Made by a program: the position numbers and the translations under genes
In this document: one piece after another, positions 16,922 through 25,187 of the stretch
How the letters are laid out: each line of letters begins with the position of its first letter
Position numbering within the stretch: the stretch's first letter is position 1
NCBI RefSeq assembly: GCF_017571495.1
Contig: NZ_JAGETZ010000002.1
Location: 186,001-250,000, forward strand
Direction: 5' to 3'
From: Hymenobacter negativus
GTDB taxonomy: Bacteria; Bacteroidota; Bacteroidia; Cytophagales; Hymenobacteraceae
Length of the DNA stretch: 64,000 bases
Notes under the pieces: model-generated
Databases searched by the model: none
The model's input: the letters and a program-made list of their open reading frames with translations, nothing else
Told to the model about the DNA's origin: nothing

Positions 16922-17416
16922 ATGCCATTCGATTATACCCTCGATTTCCAGACCACGGATTTCCGCCAGCACCCTGAACTCTACCGCGTGGGGCGAGGCG
17001 AGCAGGGCGTGCTGCTCGTACAGCCCTACAAGGGCGAGATTTTGCCTCACTGGCGCTTCAAAGACGCTGTAGCGGCCCGGGAGTCGTCGGAGACGATTTA
17101 CGGCCTGTTTGAAGCATATTTGAAGGCCCATGATTTTGTGGGTGCCGATATGGCCCGGAAATTTATTCAAATGGGCTTCACCCGGGCTCGGCGCTATGCC
17201 AACCACGCCGGTGGCAAGAAGTACGCCGGCCCCGTGCCCGACGACAAGAAAGGCCAAAGCGGCGCGCACGGCCGAGCCGAATTGCCACGTAATCCCCACC
17301 CCGATGTGGATAAAGTAGAAGCCGCCGCTATTTTCAAGCGCAAGTGGGACGAGGCCAAAGGGAACCCGGAGTACGTGCGGCAGAAGGAAGCATTTGTGGA
17401 AAAATATGGGAAATGA
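16922..17416 (+). CDS. DUF4385 family protein
   Basis: 164 aa from the ATG at 16922; a GTG at 16883 would add 13 poorly conserved residues. The sequence FDYTLDFQTTDFRQHPELYRVGRGEQGVLLVQPYKGEILPHWRFK and FVGADMARKFIQMGFTRARRYANH is the DUF4385 signature. It is soluble, with no known function. It is one of two genes lying between the two DnaA-box clusters. Confidence 0.85.
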   Translation: MPFDYTLDFQTTDFRQHPELYRVGRGEQGVLLVQPYKGEILPHWRFKDAVAARESSETIYGLFEAYLKAHDFVGADMARKFIQMGFTRARRYANHAGGKKYAGPVPDDKKGQSGAHGRAELPRNPHPDVDKVEAAAIFKRKWDEAKGNPEYVRQKEAFVEKYGK

Positions 17417-17419
17417 AAA

Positions 17420-17511
17420 GGTGCTTGGTGCCTGGTTGTTGGTAGGTGCATTATTGCCACTCGAAAACACGCTGAGTCCAAGCATCAAGCACCAACAACC
17501 AAGCACCAACC
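17420..17511. repeat. Imperfect long inverted repeat rich in GGTGCTTGGTTGTTGG
   Basis: Arms of about 30 bp (17420-17449 and 17479-17511) share TGGTTGTTGGT exactly. It starts 3 bp after the DUF4385 stop and abuts the next gene's -7 box. Similar simple-word inverted repeats occur at 48918 and 51043. Confidence 0.65.
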
Positions 17512-17512
17512 C

Positions 17513-17520
17513 TACCTTTG
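17513..17520 (+). promoter_or_regulatory. Bacteroidota -7 box TACCTTTG
   Basis: It matches TAnnTTTG, 25 bp before the ATG at 17545. The TTG at 17518 is inside it and cannot be the start. Confidence 0.65.
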
Positions 17521-17544
17521 CTTACTACCCTTTTCCCCAACCCC

Positions 17545-18030
17545 ATGAGCACCCCCCAACCCTCCAGCATAGAGGAAAACGAAATCATTCTGGGCACCGG
17601 CATGGGCCCGCTGCGCTTTGGCGCAACCATGGACGAAGTAAGAACCCTCGTGGGCGAGCCCGAGGAGATTGAAGAGTCGGACGATGACGACGACTTCGAG
17701 CATCAGGCCTGGAACTACCACGAGGAAGATTACCTGCTCTCGCTCTATTTTGACCGGGAGGACGACTTCCGCCTGAGCTGCATCGAAACCGATAACCCCA
17801 ACATGCGCCTCTTCGGCGAAGCTATTTACGGCCTGGGCGTGGACCAGGTGAAGGCCATCATGGCCCGCCACAACCAGCCCACGCCTGAGCTCGAAACGAT
17901 GGAAGAAGGCGCGGTCCGGTTGTCCTATGAGAAGTCAATGATTGACTTATACTTTGAAGAAGGCGAGCTGCAATTCGTCAATTTTGGCGTGTTCATCAAC
18001 GATGACATGGAAGTACAGTGGCCGAAATAA
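17545..18030 (+). CDS. Conserved hypothetical acidic protein
   Basis: 161 aa from the ATG at 17545. It is strongly acidic, with an EEIEESDDDDDFEH run, and seems to hold two alpha/beta repeats: GMGPLRFGATMDEVRTLVGEP with LLSLYFD, then AIYGLGVDQVKAIMARH with SMIDLYFEEGEL. This is reminiscent of small immunity-type or SmpA-like folds, but I do not recognise the family. It sits between the two DnaA-box clusters, with its stop 8 bp before the second cluster. Confidence 0.75.
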   Translation: MSTPQPSSIEENEIILGTGMGPLRFGATMDEVRTLVGEPEEIEESDDDDDFEHQAWNYHEEDYLLSLYFDREDDFRLSCIETDNPNMRLFGEAIYGLGVDQVKAIMARHNQPTPELETMEEGAVRLSYEKSMIDLYFEEGELQFVNFGVFINDDMEVQWPK

Positions 18031-18038
18031 GTCGGAGT

Positions 18039-18120
18039 TTATCCACATTTCGCTGTGTTTTCGCTGTGGATAAGTGGATAAGTAAGTGAAATAGGGGGTA
18101 TTATCCCCGCTTTTGGATAA
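18039..18120. other. Second DnaA-box cluster (bipartite oriC candidate)
   Basis: Two perfect DnaA boxes in opposite orientation (TTATCCACA at 18039-18047; TGTGGATAA at 18065-18073) are followed by AGTGGATAA sharing one base (18073-18081), TTATCCCCG at 18101 and TTTGGATAA at 18112. Five boxes in 82 bp is far above chance, and it contains the only perfect boxes I found. It lies about 1.4 kb from the AT-rich tract of the main cluster. Confidence 0.72.
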
Positions 18121-18161
18121 GCCCCCAAAATGGGAAGCTCATTCCAAATTTGGCTATCAAC

Positions 18162-18195
18162 AAAAAAGGCTGCCCGTTATCGGGCAGCCTTTTTT
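18162..18195. terminator. Perfect bidirectional terminator
   Basis: A 15-bp perfect stem (AAAAAAGGCTGCCCG and complement) with loop TTAT, between the acidic-protein gene and the converging phosphate transporter gene. Confidence 0.92.
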
Positions 18196-18218
18196 GTGTT
18201 TTGGTTGGTTCAGCTTTG

Positions 18219-19622
18219 CTAGCCAAGCACGGTGCGGAACAAGAGGAATAGCAGACCTGATAGCACCATTGTGACGGGCAGCGTGAGCACCCAGGCCAGC
18301 GCGATGTTGCGCACCATGCCGGGGTTGATGTTCTTCACGCCGCGGCTGGCCACCATACTGCCTGCGATGGACGAGGTGAGGACGTGCGTAGTAGACGAGG
18401 GCAGACCAAACTGCGTGCTCATGCCAATCATGGCCGCTGCCACCAACTCCGAGCTAGCGCCCTGAGCATAGCTCAGATGCTCTTTGCCGATGCGCTCGCC
18501 AATGGTTTTAACGATGCGCTGCCAGCCAATCATCGTGCCCACGGCCAGCGAGAGGCTCACCATCAGCAACACCCACCAAGGAGCGTAGTCGGTGAAGGTT
18601 TTCATCTCCTTGGTGGCATCGTCGTATGATTTACGGTCGGCAGTGCTCAGGCTCACTTTCTCGGAGCCGAGGAGTTTTTTGGCGCGGTTGGTGAGCAGCA
18701 GCACATCGCGGCGGATTTCGAAGCGGGTTTGCGGGGGCAGCTGTTTGATGTCGGTTTTGCCTTCGAAAATGCGGTCTAGGTCGGCGGTTTCGGCCTTGAT
18801 TTCGGTCAGGCTTTGCTGGTCGTTGGGGCTGAGCTCGGCGGGGTTGATGCGGCCCATCACGTATTCCACTTTGGTCAGCGACTCGCGCAGGTCGAGCGGA
18901 TTTTTGGTTTCATCCAACGCGAAACGGAAGGGCACAATACCAATCAGAATCAGCATCACGAGGCCCACGCCCTTCTGGCCGTCGTTCGAGCCGTGGAAGA
19001 AGCTAACCAGTGTACAAGTGGTAATGAGGGTGAGGCGAATCCAGAGGGGTGGGGGCTTGCGCTTGTGCGGCTCTTTAAAAATAGCCTTGCTGGGCACGAA
19101 GCGCTTAAACAGGAACATCATGCCAATGGTGAGCGCGAAGCCCAGCAGCGGCCCTACCAGCAGCGCGATACCGGTTTCGCCAGCCTTGCTCCAGTTCACG
19201 GCCGCGCCCTTGGAGCCCGGCAGCAGCGAGAAGGCAATCCCCACACCCAGAATCGAGCCGATGAGAGCGTGTGAGCTGGACGCCGGAATGCCGTAGTACC
19301 AGGTGCCCACGTTCCAGATGATGGCGGCTAGGATGAGTGCGCCCACCATGGCAATACCGTGGTACACGTTCTGGTCGACCAGCGTTTCGACGGGCAGCAG
19401 GTAGATAATGCCCATAGCCACCCCGATGCCGCCGGCAAACACGCCGATGAAATTCCAAAAAGCCGACCAGATAACGGCTACCCAGGGCCGTAGCGCGTTG
19501 GTGTAAATAACAGTGGCCACGGCGTTAGCCGTGTCGTGGAAGCCATTCACGAACTCGAACGCGCAGGCCGCCAGCAGGCAGATGCCGAGAAGTAGGAGTA
19601 CGTGAGGTTCTAAACCAAACAT
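18219..19622 (-). CDS. Inorganic phosphate transporter, PiT family
   Basis: 467 aa from the ATG at 19622. An upstream ATG at 19664 falls in the -7 box and is rejected. It is a membrane protein with about ten helices, carrying the duplicated PiT signature: FVNGFHDTANAVATVIYTNAL near the N-terminus and SFFHGSNDGQKGVGL in the middle, with SSSHALIGSILG and SSTTHVLTSSIAG as the paired re-entrant motifs. A soluble helical insert of about 120 residues separates the halves, as in other Bacteroidota PiT proteins. It imports phosphate with a cation. It is monocistronic; no PhoU-like partner is next to it. Confidence 0.94.
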   Translation of the reverse strand: MFGLEPHVLLLLGICLLAACAFEFVNGFHDTANAVATVIYTNALRPWVAVIWSAFWNFIGVFAGGIGVAMGIIYLLPVETLVDQNVYHGIAMVGALILAAIIWNVGTWYYGIPASSSHALIGSILGVGIAFSLLPGSKGAAVNWSKAGETGIALLVGPLLGFALTIGMMFLFKRFVPSKAIFKEPHKRKPPPLWIRLTLITTCTLVSFFHGSNDGQKGVGLVMLILIGIVPFRFALDETKNPLDLRESLTKVEYVMGRINPAELSPNDQQSLTEIKAETADLDRIFEGKTDIKQLPPQTRFEIRRDVLLLTNRAKKLLGSEKVSLSTADRKSYDDATKEMKTFTDYAPWWVLLMVSLSLAVGTMIGWQRIVKTIGERIGKEHLSYAQGASSELVAAAMIGMSTQFGLPSSTTHVLTSSIAGSMVASRGVKNINPGMVRNIALAWVLTLPVTMVLSGLLFLLFRTVLG

Positions 19623-19661
19623 AAAAAGCAGTTTTGTGGGAAATTGATTGAAATCATGGGT

Positions 19662-19669
19662 CAAAGGTA
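19662..19669 (-). promoter_or_regulatory. Bacteroidota -7 box TACCTTTG (minus strand)
   Basis: CAAAGGTA on the plus strand, 40 bp upstream of the PiT start at 19622. Confidence 0.6.
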
Positions 19670-19769
19670 GGCAGGTTGCTCTCTGACGCTATGTTACCGA
19701 ATTGTGACGCTGGTCGTAAGTACAGGTAAAAGAACGTCATGCAAAGGGAACGGTCACGCTGGGTAAAAG

Positions 19770-19878
19770 GAACGGTCAGGCTGAGCGCAGCCGAAGCATC
19801 CCTACTGCGTAAGTAATCCAACCGGAAGAGTTTACTATTGCAGTAGGGATGCTTCGGCTGCGCTCAGCCTGACCGTTC
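19770..19878. repeat. Perfect 39-bp inverted repeat, GTCATGCTGAGC family
   Basis: Arms 19770-19808 and 19840-19878 are exact complements, beginning GAACGGTCAGGCTGAGCG. The loop is 31 nt. A decayed partial copy precedes it at about 19737-19765. It separates the divergent PiT and glyS genes. Confidence 0.92.
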
Positions 19879-19962
19879 ATTATGGTTGTGCTATTAGTTG
19901 TGCAGCGAGGTGCTGAATTTTGCGCCTTCTACGCAGTTGTTTCAGCTTGAGCCGCATCGGCC

Positions 19963-19970
19963 TACTTTTG
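19963..19970 (+). promoter_or_regulatory. Bacteroidota -7 box TACTTTTG
   Basis: It ends 5 bp before the glyS ATG at 19976, so transcription would start at or next to the start codon. Confidence 0.6.
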
Positions 19971-19975
19971 TGGCC

Positions 19976-21481
19976 ATGAACCCAGCACTCGAAACCACCC
20001 AGCTCAAGGATATAGTGGCCCACGCCAAGGAATACGGCTTCGTATTTCAATCATCGGAAATCTACGACGGCCTAGCCGCCGTGTACGACTACGGCCCCAA
20101 CGGCGTGGAGCTGAAAAACAACCTCAAGCGCCTCTGGTGGGACGCCATGACCCAGCTGCACGGCAACGTGGTGGGCCTCGACGCCGCCATTTTTATGGAC
20201 CCCCGCACCTGGGAAGCCAGCGGCCACATCGCCGGCTTCAACGACCCGCTGATTGACAACCTCGACAGCAAAAAGCGCTACCGGGCCGACGTGCTGCTCG
20301 AAGAAAAAGCTGCCGAATACGAAAACGCCGGCGACCCCGCCCGCGGTGCCGCGCTCAACGCCGAAATGGGCCGCCTGCTCACCGCCAACGACCTAGCCGG
20401 CGTACGCCAGCTCATCATCGACGAGAAAATCAAGTGCCCGGTATCCGGCACCGGCAACTGGACGGAGGTACGCCAGTTTAATCTGATGTTTTCGACCCAG
20501 GGCTCGGCCGTGGATTCGGATGCGCCGCCCGTGTATCTGCGCCCTGAAACGGCCCAGGGTATTTTCGTGAACTTTCTGAATGTGCAGAAGTCGGCCCGCA
20601 TGAAGATTCCATTTGGTATCGCGCAAATCGGCAAGGCCTTCCGGAACGAGATTGTGGCCCGGCAATTCATATTCCGCATGCGGGAATTTGAGCAGATGGA
20701 GATGCAGTTCTTTGTGCGCCCCGGCACCGAAGGCGAGTGGTACGACACCTGGAAAGCCGCCCGCCGCAAGTTTCACGAGGCTATCGGCCTGCCGGCCGAA
20801 AAGCTGCGTTTCCATGACCACGACAAGCTGGCCCACTACGCCAAAGCGGCTGTGGATATCGAGTTTGAATTCCCCTTCGGCTTCAAAGAAATCGAAGGCA
20901 TCCACTCGCGCTCTGACTTCGACCTGACCCAGCACCAAAACCTGAGTCGCAAAAAGCAGCAGTACTTCGACGCCGACATCGACCCCGCCACCGGCAAGGC
21001 CTACGGCAACTACGTGCCCTTCGTGGTAGAAACCTCGGTGGGGGCCGACCGCCTGTTCCTGGCCACGCTCTGCAACGCCTACCAAGAAGAAACCATCACG
21101 GAAGGGGAGGGCGACGCCCAGCAAACTAAAACCCGCACTTTCCTGAAGCTACACCCCGCCGTGGCCCCGGTGAAAGCCGCCATTTTCCCGCTTGTCCGCA
21201 AAGACGGCATGCCCGAGAAGGCCCAGGAAATTTTCGATTCACTGAAATACGATTTCCGCCTGGTGATGGAAGAGCGCGACGCCATCGGCAAGCGCTATAC
21301 CCGCCAGGACCTCATCGGCACACCGTTCTGCATTGTAGTCGATGGCCAGACCCTCGAAGACAACACCGTAACTGTGCGCCACCGCGACACGCGCGAACAA
21401 ACCCGCATGCCCATTTCGGAGCTCCGCAGCTACATTGGCGAAGCTGTAAGTCCCCGTCGAATTTTCGAGCAATTGGGCTAA
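19976..21481 (+). CDS. glyS: Glycine--tRNA ligase
   Basis: 501 aa from the ATG at 19976. It is a homodimeric (alpha2, eukaryote/archaea-like) class II glycyl-tRNA synthetase. YGFVFQSSEIYDGLAAVYDYGPNGVELKNNLK is the family N-terminus. Motif 2 is around FRNEIVARQFIFRMREFEQMEMQFFV, and GIHSRSDFDLTQHQ and ETSVGADRLFLA (motif 3) follow. The C-terminal anticodon-binding domain ends with SELRSYIG. The start follows the -7 box by only 5 bp, so the mRNA may be leaderless. Confidence 0.96.
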   Translation: MNPALETTQLKDIVAHAKEYGFVFQSSEIYDGLAAVYDYGPNGVELKNNLKRLWWDAMTQLHGNVVGLDAAIFMDPRTWEASGHIAGFNDPLIDNLDSKKRYRADVLLEEKAAEYENAGDPARGAALNAEMGRLLTANDLAGVRQLIIDEKIKCPVSGTGNWTEVRQFNLMFSTQGSAVDSDAPPVYLRPETAQGIFVNFLNVQKSARMKIPFGIAQIGKAFRNEIVARQFIFRMREFEQMEMQFFVRPGTEGEWYDTWKAARRKFHEAIGLPAEKLRFHDHDKLAHYAKAAVDIEFEFPFGFKEIEGIHSRSDFDLTQHQNLSRKKQQYFDADIDPATGKAYGNYVPFVVETSVGADRLFLATLCNAYQEETITEGEGDAQQTKTRTFLKLHPAVAPVKAAIFPLVRKDGMPEKAQEIFDSLKYDFRLVMEERDAIGKRYTRQDLIGTPFCIVVDGQTLEDNTVTVRHRDTREQTRMPISELRSYIGEAVSPRRIFEQLG

Positions 21482-21529
21482 AAAAGTTCGTTTGAAAAAA
21501 AAGTTCATAAAAAGTTCATAGGAAGGTAT

Positions 21530-21582
21530 AAAAGTCGGTCAATTCGGTAAGCTTATTGCTTATCGGATTGACCGACTTTTTT
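21530..21582 (+). terminator. Hairpin terminator after glyS
   Basis: The arms AAAAGTCGGTCAAT and ATTGACCGACTTTT enclose a smaller internal hairpin (CGGTAAGC...GCTTATCG) and are followed by T-residues. Confidence 0.85.
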
Positions 21583-21623
21583 GGTTGAACCCCCAACCTT
21601 TATTATTCCACCTTCCACGTTTT

Positions 21624-24600
21624 ATGAATTTAACCACTACTTCGTTGCAGCTTGGGCTTGTTCTAGCTTCGCTGCCGGCCTTGGCGGGTCCGCCTGCCGT
21701 GGTGGCGCCGGCTCCGGCCACCGCCATTGAGTTCGTTGCCAACCAACGGCAATGGGAAAAACCCGTTCTGTTTGCGGCCGATGTGCCTTCGGGCCGGCTG
21801 TTTCTGGAGCATGGGCGCTTGGTGCAGGCGCTGTACGACGGCAAACAGGTAGAGGAACTGCACCACAAAACGGCTGCACCGTCGGGTAAAGAGCGCATCC
21901 GGGCGCATGCTTATTCCACCACGTTTGTGGGAGCGAATATGGCAGCGACCGTAAATGGCGAGGCGCAGCTACCTGGTCTCAGTAACTACTTTCTGGGTAA
22001 TGACGAGAGCCGCTGGGCCAGCAATGTGCCCGGCTACGGCGAGGTGCGTTACAAGGCCCTTTACCCAGGCATCGACCTGCATTTTTACAGCAAAGAGCGG
22101 GTGCTGGAATATGATTTCGAAGTAGCTGCCGGAGCCGACGCCAAGCGTATTGCTCTTCGCTACGCTGGTCAGACCAAGCTGAGTGTAGTAAATGGTGCCC
22201 TGCACATCGGGACCAGCGTAGGCACCGTGGTTGAGCAGCGTCCTTACGCCTACCAACTCGTGGACGGCAAGCGGCAGCGCGTGACTTGCGAATATGCTCT
22301 GGGTGCCGGCAATACCGTGAAATTCTCGCTGCCGCAGGACTATAACCACGCCCTGCCACTCGTCATCGACCCCGTGCTGGTGTATTCGAGCTTCAGCGGC
22401 TCATCGGCGAGTAACTACGGCTATACCGCTACCTACGACTCGCTGGGCAACCTGTATGCGGGCGGCGTGGTGTTTTCGCTGGGCTTCCCCACCACGGTGG
22501 GGGCGTACAGCGCTATTTTCCGGGGTAGCCAGGACATTGGCATCATCAAGTATAATCCTTCGGCGGCGACTGGTCCGGCCAGTCGTCTGTATGCTACTTA
22601 TATCGGAGGTAATTCCGATGACCACCCCCACAGCTTGGTAGTGGACGGCGCCAATAACCTGGTTATTTTGGGTTCGACTAGCTCCTCTGACTATCCAACT
22701 TCGACCACGGGGTATGACCGTGTTATCGGCGGTACTTCCGACATTATTCTGAGCAAGCTGAACTCGACAGGTTCCACGCTGCTGGGCTCCACGTTCCTGG
22801 GGGGGAGTGCGGCCGATGGCCAGGTAACCGGCGCGCTGAACCACAACTATGGCGACAGCTACCGTGGCGACGTGACTACTGACCGCCTGAACAACATCTA
22901 CATTGCTTCCATCACGCAATCGACCAACTTTCCTACCACGTCGCAAGCCTTCCAGCGCACCTCAGGTGGGGGCGCCTCCGATGCTGTGGTAGCCAAGCTC
23001 AACCCCGGCCTGACGTCCCTATTATGGAGCAACTACTTGGGTGGCTCGAGCACCGATGCCGGCTACTCGATTCAGCTAGACAGCGTAAACAACGTGTTTG
23101 TGGGTGGTGGCACGGTGAGCGGGGACTTCCCAGGCCGCATTGGGGGCTTCAGGTCCCTCTATTCCGGAGGCACGGCCGATGGTTTTGTTTCCCGTATTTC
23201 GGCCAACGGCGACGATTTGGCGCAAAGTACCTACCTCGGCACCAGCAGCTACGACCAGACCTATTTCGTGCAGCTCAATAAGCGCGGCGAAGTGTATGCC
23301 TACGGACAGACCGACGGCGTGTACCCCATCACCACTGGTCTGTATGGCAATCCAAACAGCCGTCAGTTTATTCAGAAGCTGAATTCCCGGTTGAGTGCGG
23401 GCATATACTCTACGGTTATTGGCAACGGTACGGCGGGCCAGATTTCGCCCACGGCGTTTCTGGTAGATAACTGCGGACAGATTGTGATTTCGGGCTGGGG
23501 CGGCAACAACGCCGGTATGCCTGTGACGCCTAATGCCATTCAGAGCACGGGTGGTTCGAGTAGCTTTGGCTACTTCTACATCGCACAGCTGTCGGGCGAT
23601 GCCCAGAATCTGGTGTACGCTACGTTCTTCGGCAATGGCTCGGCCCACGTCGACGGCGGCACCTCGCGCTTCGACAAGCGCGGCGTTATTTACCAGTCGA
23701 TGTGCGTAGGCTCGGGCGTGCTGCCCACCACGCCCAACGCTTGGTCGCCGACCAATGGCTCGAGCTGGAACAATGCCGCCTTCAAAATCGACGTGTTGCA
23801 GCTGACAGCTAATTTCGTTCCCACGATTTCGCCCAGCACTACCATCCGTCAGGCCAATCTGTGCGCCCCGGCCACGTTCTATTTCAACCGACCAAACTCG
23901 GCGGGCACCAGTACACTCTGGAATTTCGGCAACGGCCAGACTTCGACCCAGGCCAACAACGCCACTACCACCTACACTACGCCCGGCAAATACGCCGTGC
24001 GCCTCACGGTATTCGACACTAACAACTGCTTGCAGAGCGTATCGTCCGTCGATACCGTGACGGTGTACGCTGTGCCGCAGCCCCGCGTAGCCGCCAGCTC
24101 GCGTCAAACCATCTGCGTGGGCTCGTCAGTTACCCTGTCAGCCACCAACCAGGCCACGGCTACTCCCAACGTAACCTACACCTGGACTGCTCCTGGGCAG
24201 CCCGCCCGCACTGGGCCCAGCATTACCGTTAGCCCTACTACGACTACCAAATACACCATCACGATTTCCACTCCACTCAATGTGGGAGGCTGCTCAGCTA
24301 CCGATACTGTGACGGTGAAGGTGATTCCCCGCCTTACTGTATCGGCTGGCCCAGCCCGTACTATTTGCGCTGGTACGCCCACTACCTTGACTGTAGCTGA
24401 TTTCGGCACGGGCTCGACCTACACTTGGACGGCCCCTGGTCAGCCCACGCTCACCGGCCGGACCGTAACGGTAAGCCCCACCACCAATGTGCGCTACCTG
24501 GTGCGTGTGGTGAACCCCACAGGTTGCCTGGGCCGCGACTCGGTGCAGTTTACAATTCCCACGCCTCCCGTACTGGCTGCTACCGCCAGCACTCCTAACC

Positions 24601-25052
24601 TTGTGGGCAAACCGGTAACCTTCGTGAATACCACGACTGGGGCCACTAGCTACCGCTGGGATTTTGGCGATAACACGCCTACGAGCACCGAGGTAAACCC
24701 CACGCACGTATACACAGCTCCCAGCGCTACCACGCCCTATCAGGCCCGCCTGACAGCTATCTATGGCCCCAACTGTGAGGCATCGCTCATCGTGCCCGTG
24801 CCTGTGCGCGGCTTCGATAATCCCAACATCATTACCCCCAACGGCGACAAGCTCAACGACACTTTCCGTCCTTTCGTGACCACTGAAAAAGTGAACATCC
24901 AGATTTTCAACCGCTGGGGTCGCCTGGTGTATGAGCAGAAGGATTATGCTGGCACCTGGGGCGATGAAACGACGCCGGTCGGCCTCTACTATTATCGCCT
25001 CGACGGCGCCAGCGGCGAAAGCTGGAAAGGCTGGCTCGAAGTGGTGAAATAA
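21624..25052 (+). CDS. Large surface protein with SBBP repeats, PKD domains and T9SS type B sorting domain
   Basis: 1142 aa from the ATG at 21624, with a signal peptide ending near LPALAGPP. An N-terminal beta domain of the DUF7948 type (IEFVANQRQWEKPVLFAADVPSGRLFLEHGRL) is followed by a beta-propeller of SBBP repeats (ATYIGGNSDDHPHSLVVDGANNLVILG and LWSNYLGGSSTDAGYSIQLDSVNNVFVGG). Then come PKD domains (FNRPNSAGTSTLWNFGNGQ; VGKPVTFVNTTTGATSYRWDFGD) with Ig-like spacers. It ends in the gliding-motility-associated C-terminal domain (NIITPNGDKLNDTF...VQIFNRWG-type), which directs export by type IX secretion and attachment to the surface. It is probably an adhesin; the ligand is unknown. It is flanked by terminators and appears monocistronic. 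Confidence 0.9.
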   Translation: MNLTTTSLQLGLVLASLPALAGPPAVVAPAPATAIEFVANQRQWEKPVLFAADVPSGRLFLEHGRLVQALYDGKQVEELHHKTAAPSGKERIRAHAYSTTFVGANMAATVNGEAQLPGLSNYFLGNDESRWASNVPGYGEVRYKALYPGIDLHFYSKERVLEYDFEVAAGADAKRIALRYAGQTKLSVVNGALHIGTSVGTVVEQRPYAYQLVDGKRQRVTCEYALGAGNTVKFSLPQDYNHALPLVIDPVLVYSSFSGSSASNYGYTATYDSLGNLYAGGVVFSLGFPTTVGAYSAIFRGSQDIGIIKYNPSAATGPASRLYATYIGGNSDDHPHSLVVDGANNLVILGSTSSSDYPTSTTGYDRVIGGTSDIILSKLNSTGSTLLGSTFLGGSAADGQVTGALNHNYGDSYRGDVTTDRLNNIYIASITQSTNFPTTSQAFQRTSGGGASDAVVAKLNPGLTSLLWSNYLGGSSTDAGYSIQLDSVNNVFVGGGTVSGDFPGRIGGFRSLYSGGTADGFVSRISANGDDLAQSTYLGTSSYDQTYFVQLNKRGEVYAYGQTDGVYPITTGLYGNPNSRQFIQKLNSRLSAGIYSTVIGNGTAGQISPTAFLVDNCGQIVISGWGGNNAGMPVTPNAIQSTGGSSSFGYFYIAQLSGDAQNLVYATFFGNGSAHVDGGTSRFDKRGVIYQSMCVGSGVLPTTPNAWSPTNGSSWNNAAFKIDVLQLTANFVPTISPSTTIRQANLCAPATFYFNRPNSAGTSTLWNFGNGQTSTQANNATTTYTTPGKYAVRLTVFDTNNCLQSVSSVDTVTVYAVPQPRVAASSRQTICVGSSVTLSATNQATATPNVTYTWTAPGQPARTGPSITVSPTTTTKYTITISTPLNVGGCSATDTVTVKVIPRLTVSAGPARTICAGTPTTLTVADFGTGSTYTWTAPGQPTLTGRTVTVSPTTNVRYLVRVVNPTGCLGRDSVQFTIPTPPVLAATASTPNLVGKPVTFVNTTTGATSYRWDFGDNTPTSTEVNPTHVYTAPSATTPYQARLTAIYGPNCEASLIVPVPVRGFDNPNIITPNGDKLNDTFRPFVTTEKVNIQIFNRWGRLVYEQKDYAGTWGDETTPVGLYYYRLDGASGESWKGWLEVVK

Positions 25053-25079
25053 TCCTTTCTACGTTTCCCTGATTGCCTT

Positions 25080-25111
25080 ACCGCTCCCGGTCTACCACCG
25101 GGAGCGGTTTT
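25080..25111 (+). terminator. Hairpin terminator
   Basis: 12-bp perfect stem ACCGCTCCCGGT with a 5-nt loop, then T-rich sequence, after the T9SS surface-protein gene. Confidence 0.85.
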
Positions 25112-25161
25112 GTTTTTGGGCGTAGTCGGTGTGCCTGAAACGCGCCCGCGCCGCGCTTACG

Positions 25162-25169
25162 TAACTTTG
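25162..25169 (+). promoter_or_regulatory. Bacteroidota -7 box TAACTTTG
   Basis: It lies 18 bp before the ATG at 25188 of the MMPL gene and rules out the longer upstream reading frame. Confidence 0.65.
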
Positions 25170-25187
25170 CCTCTTTACAAGGATTTT

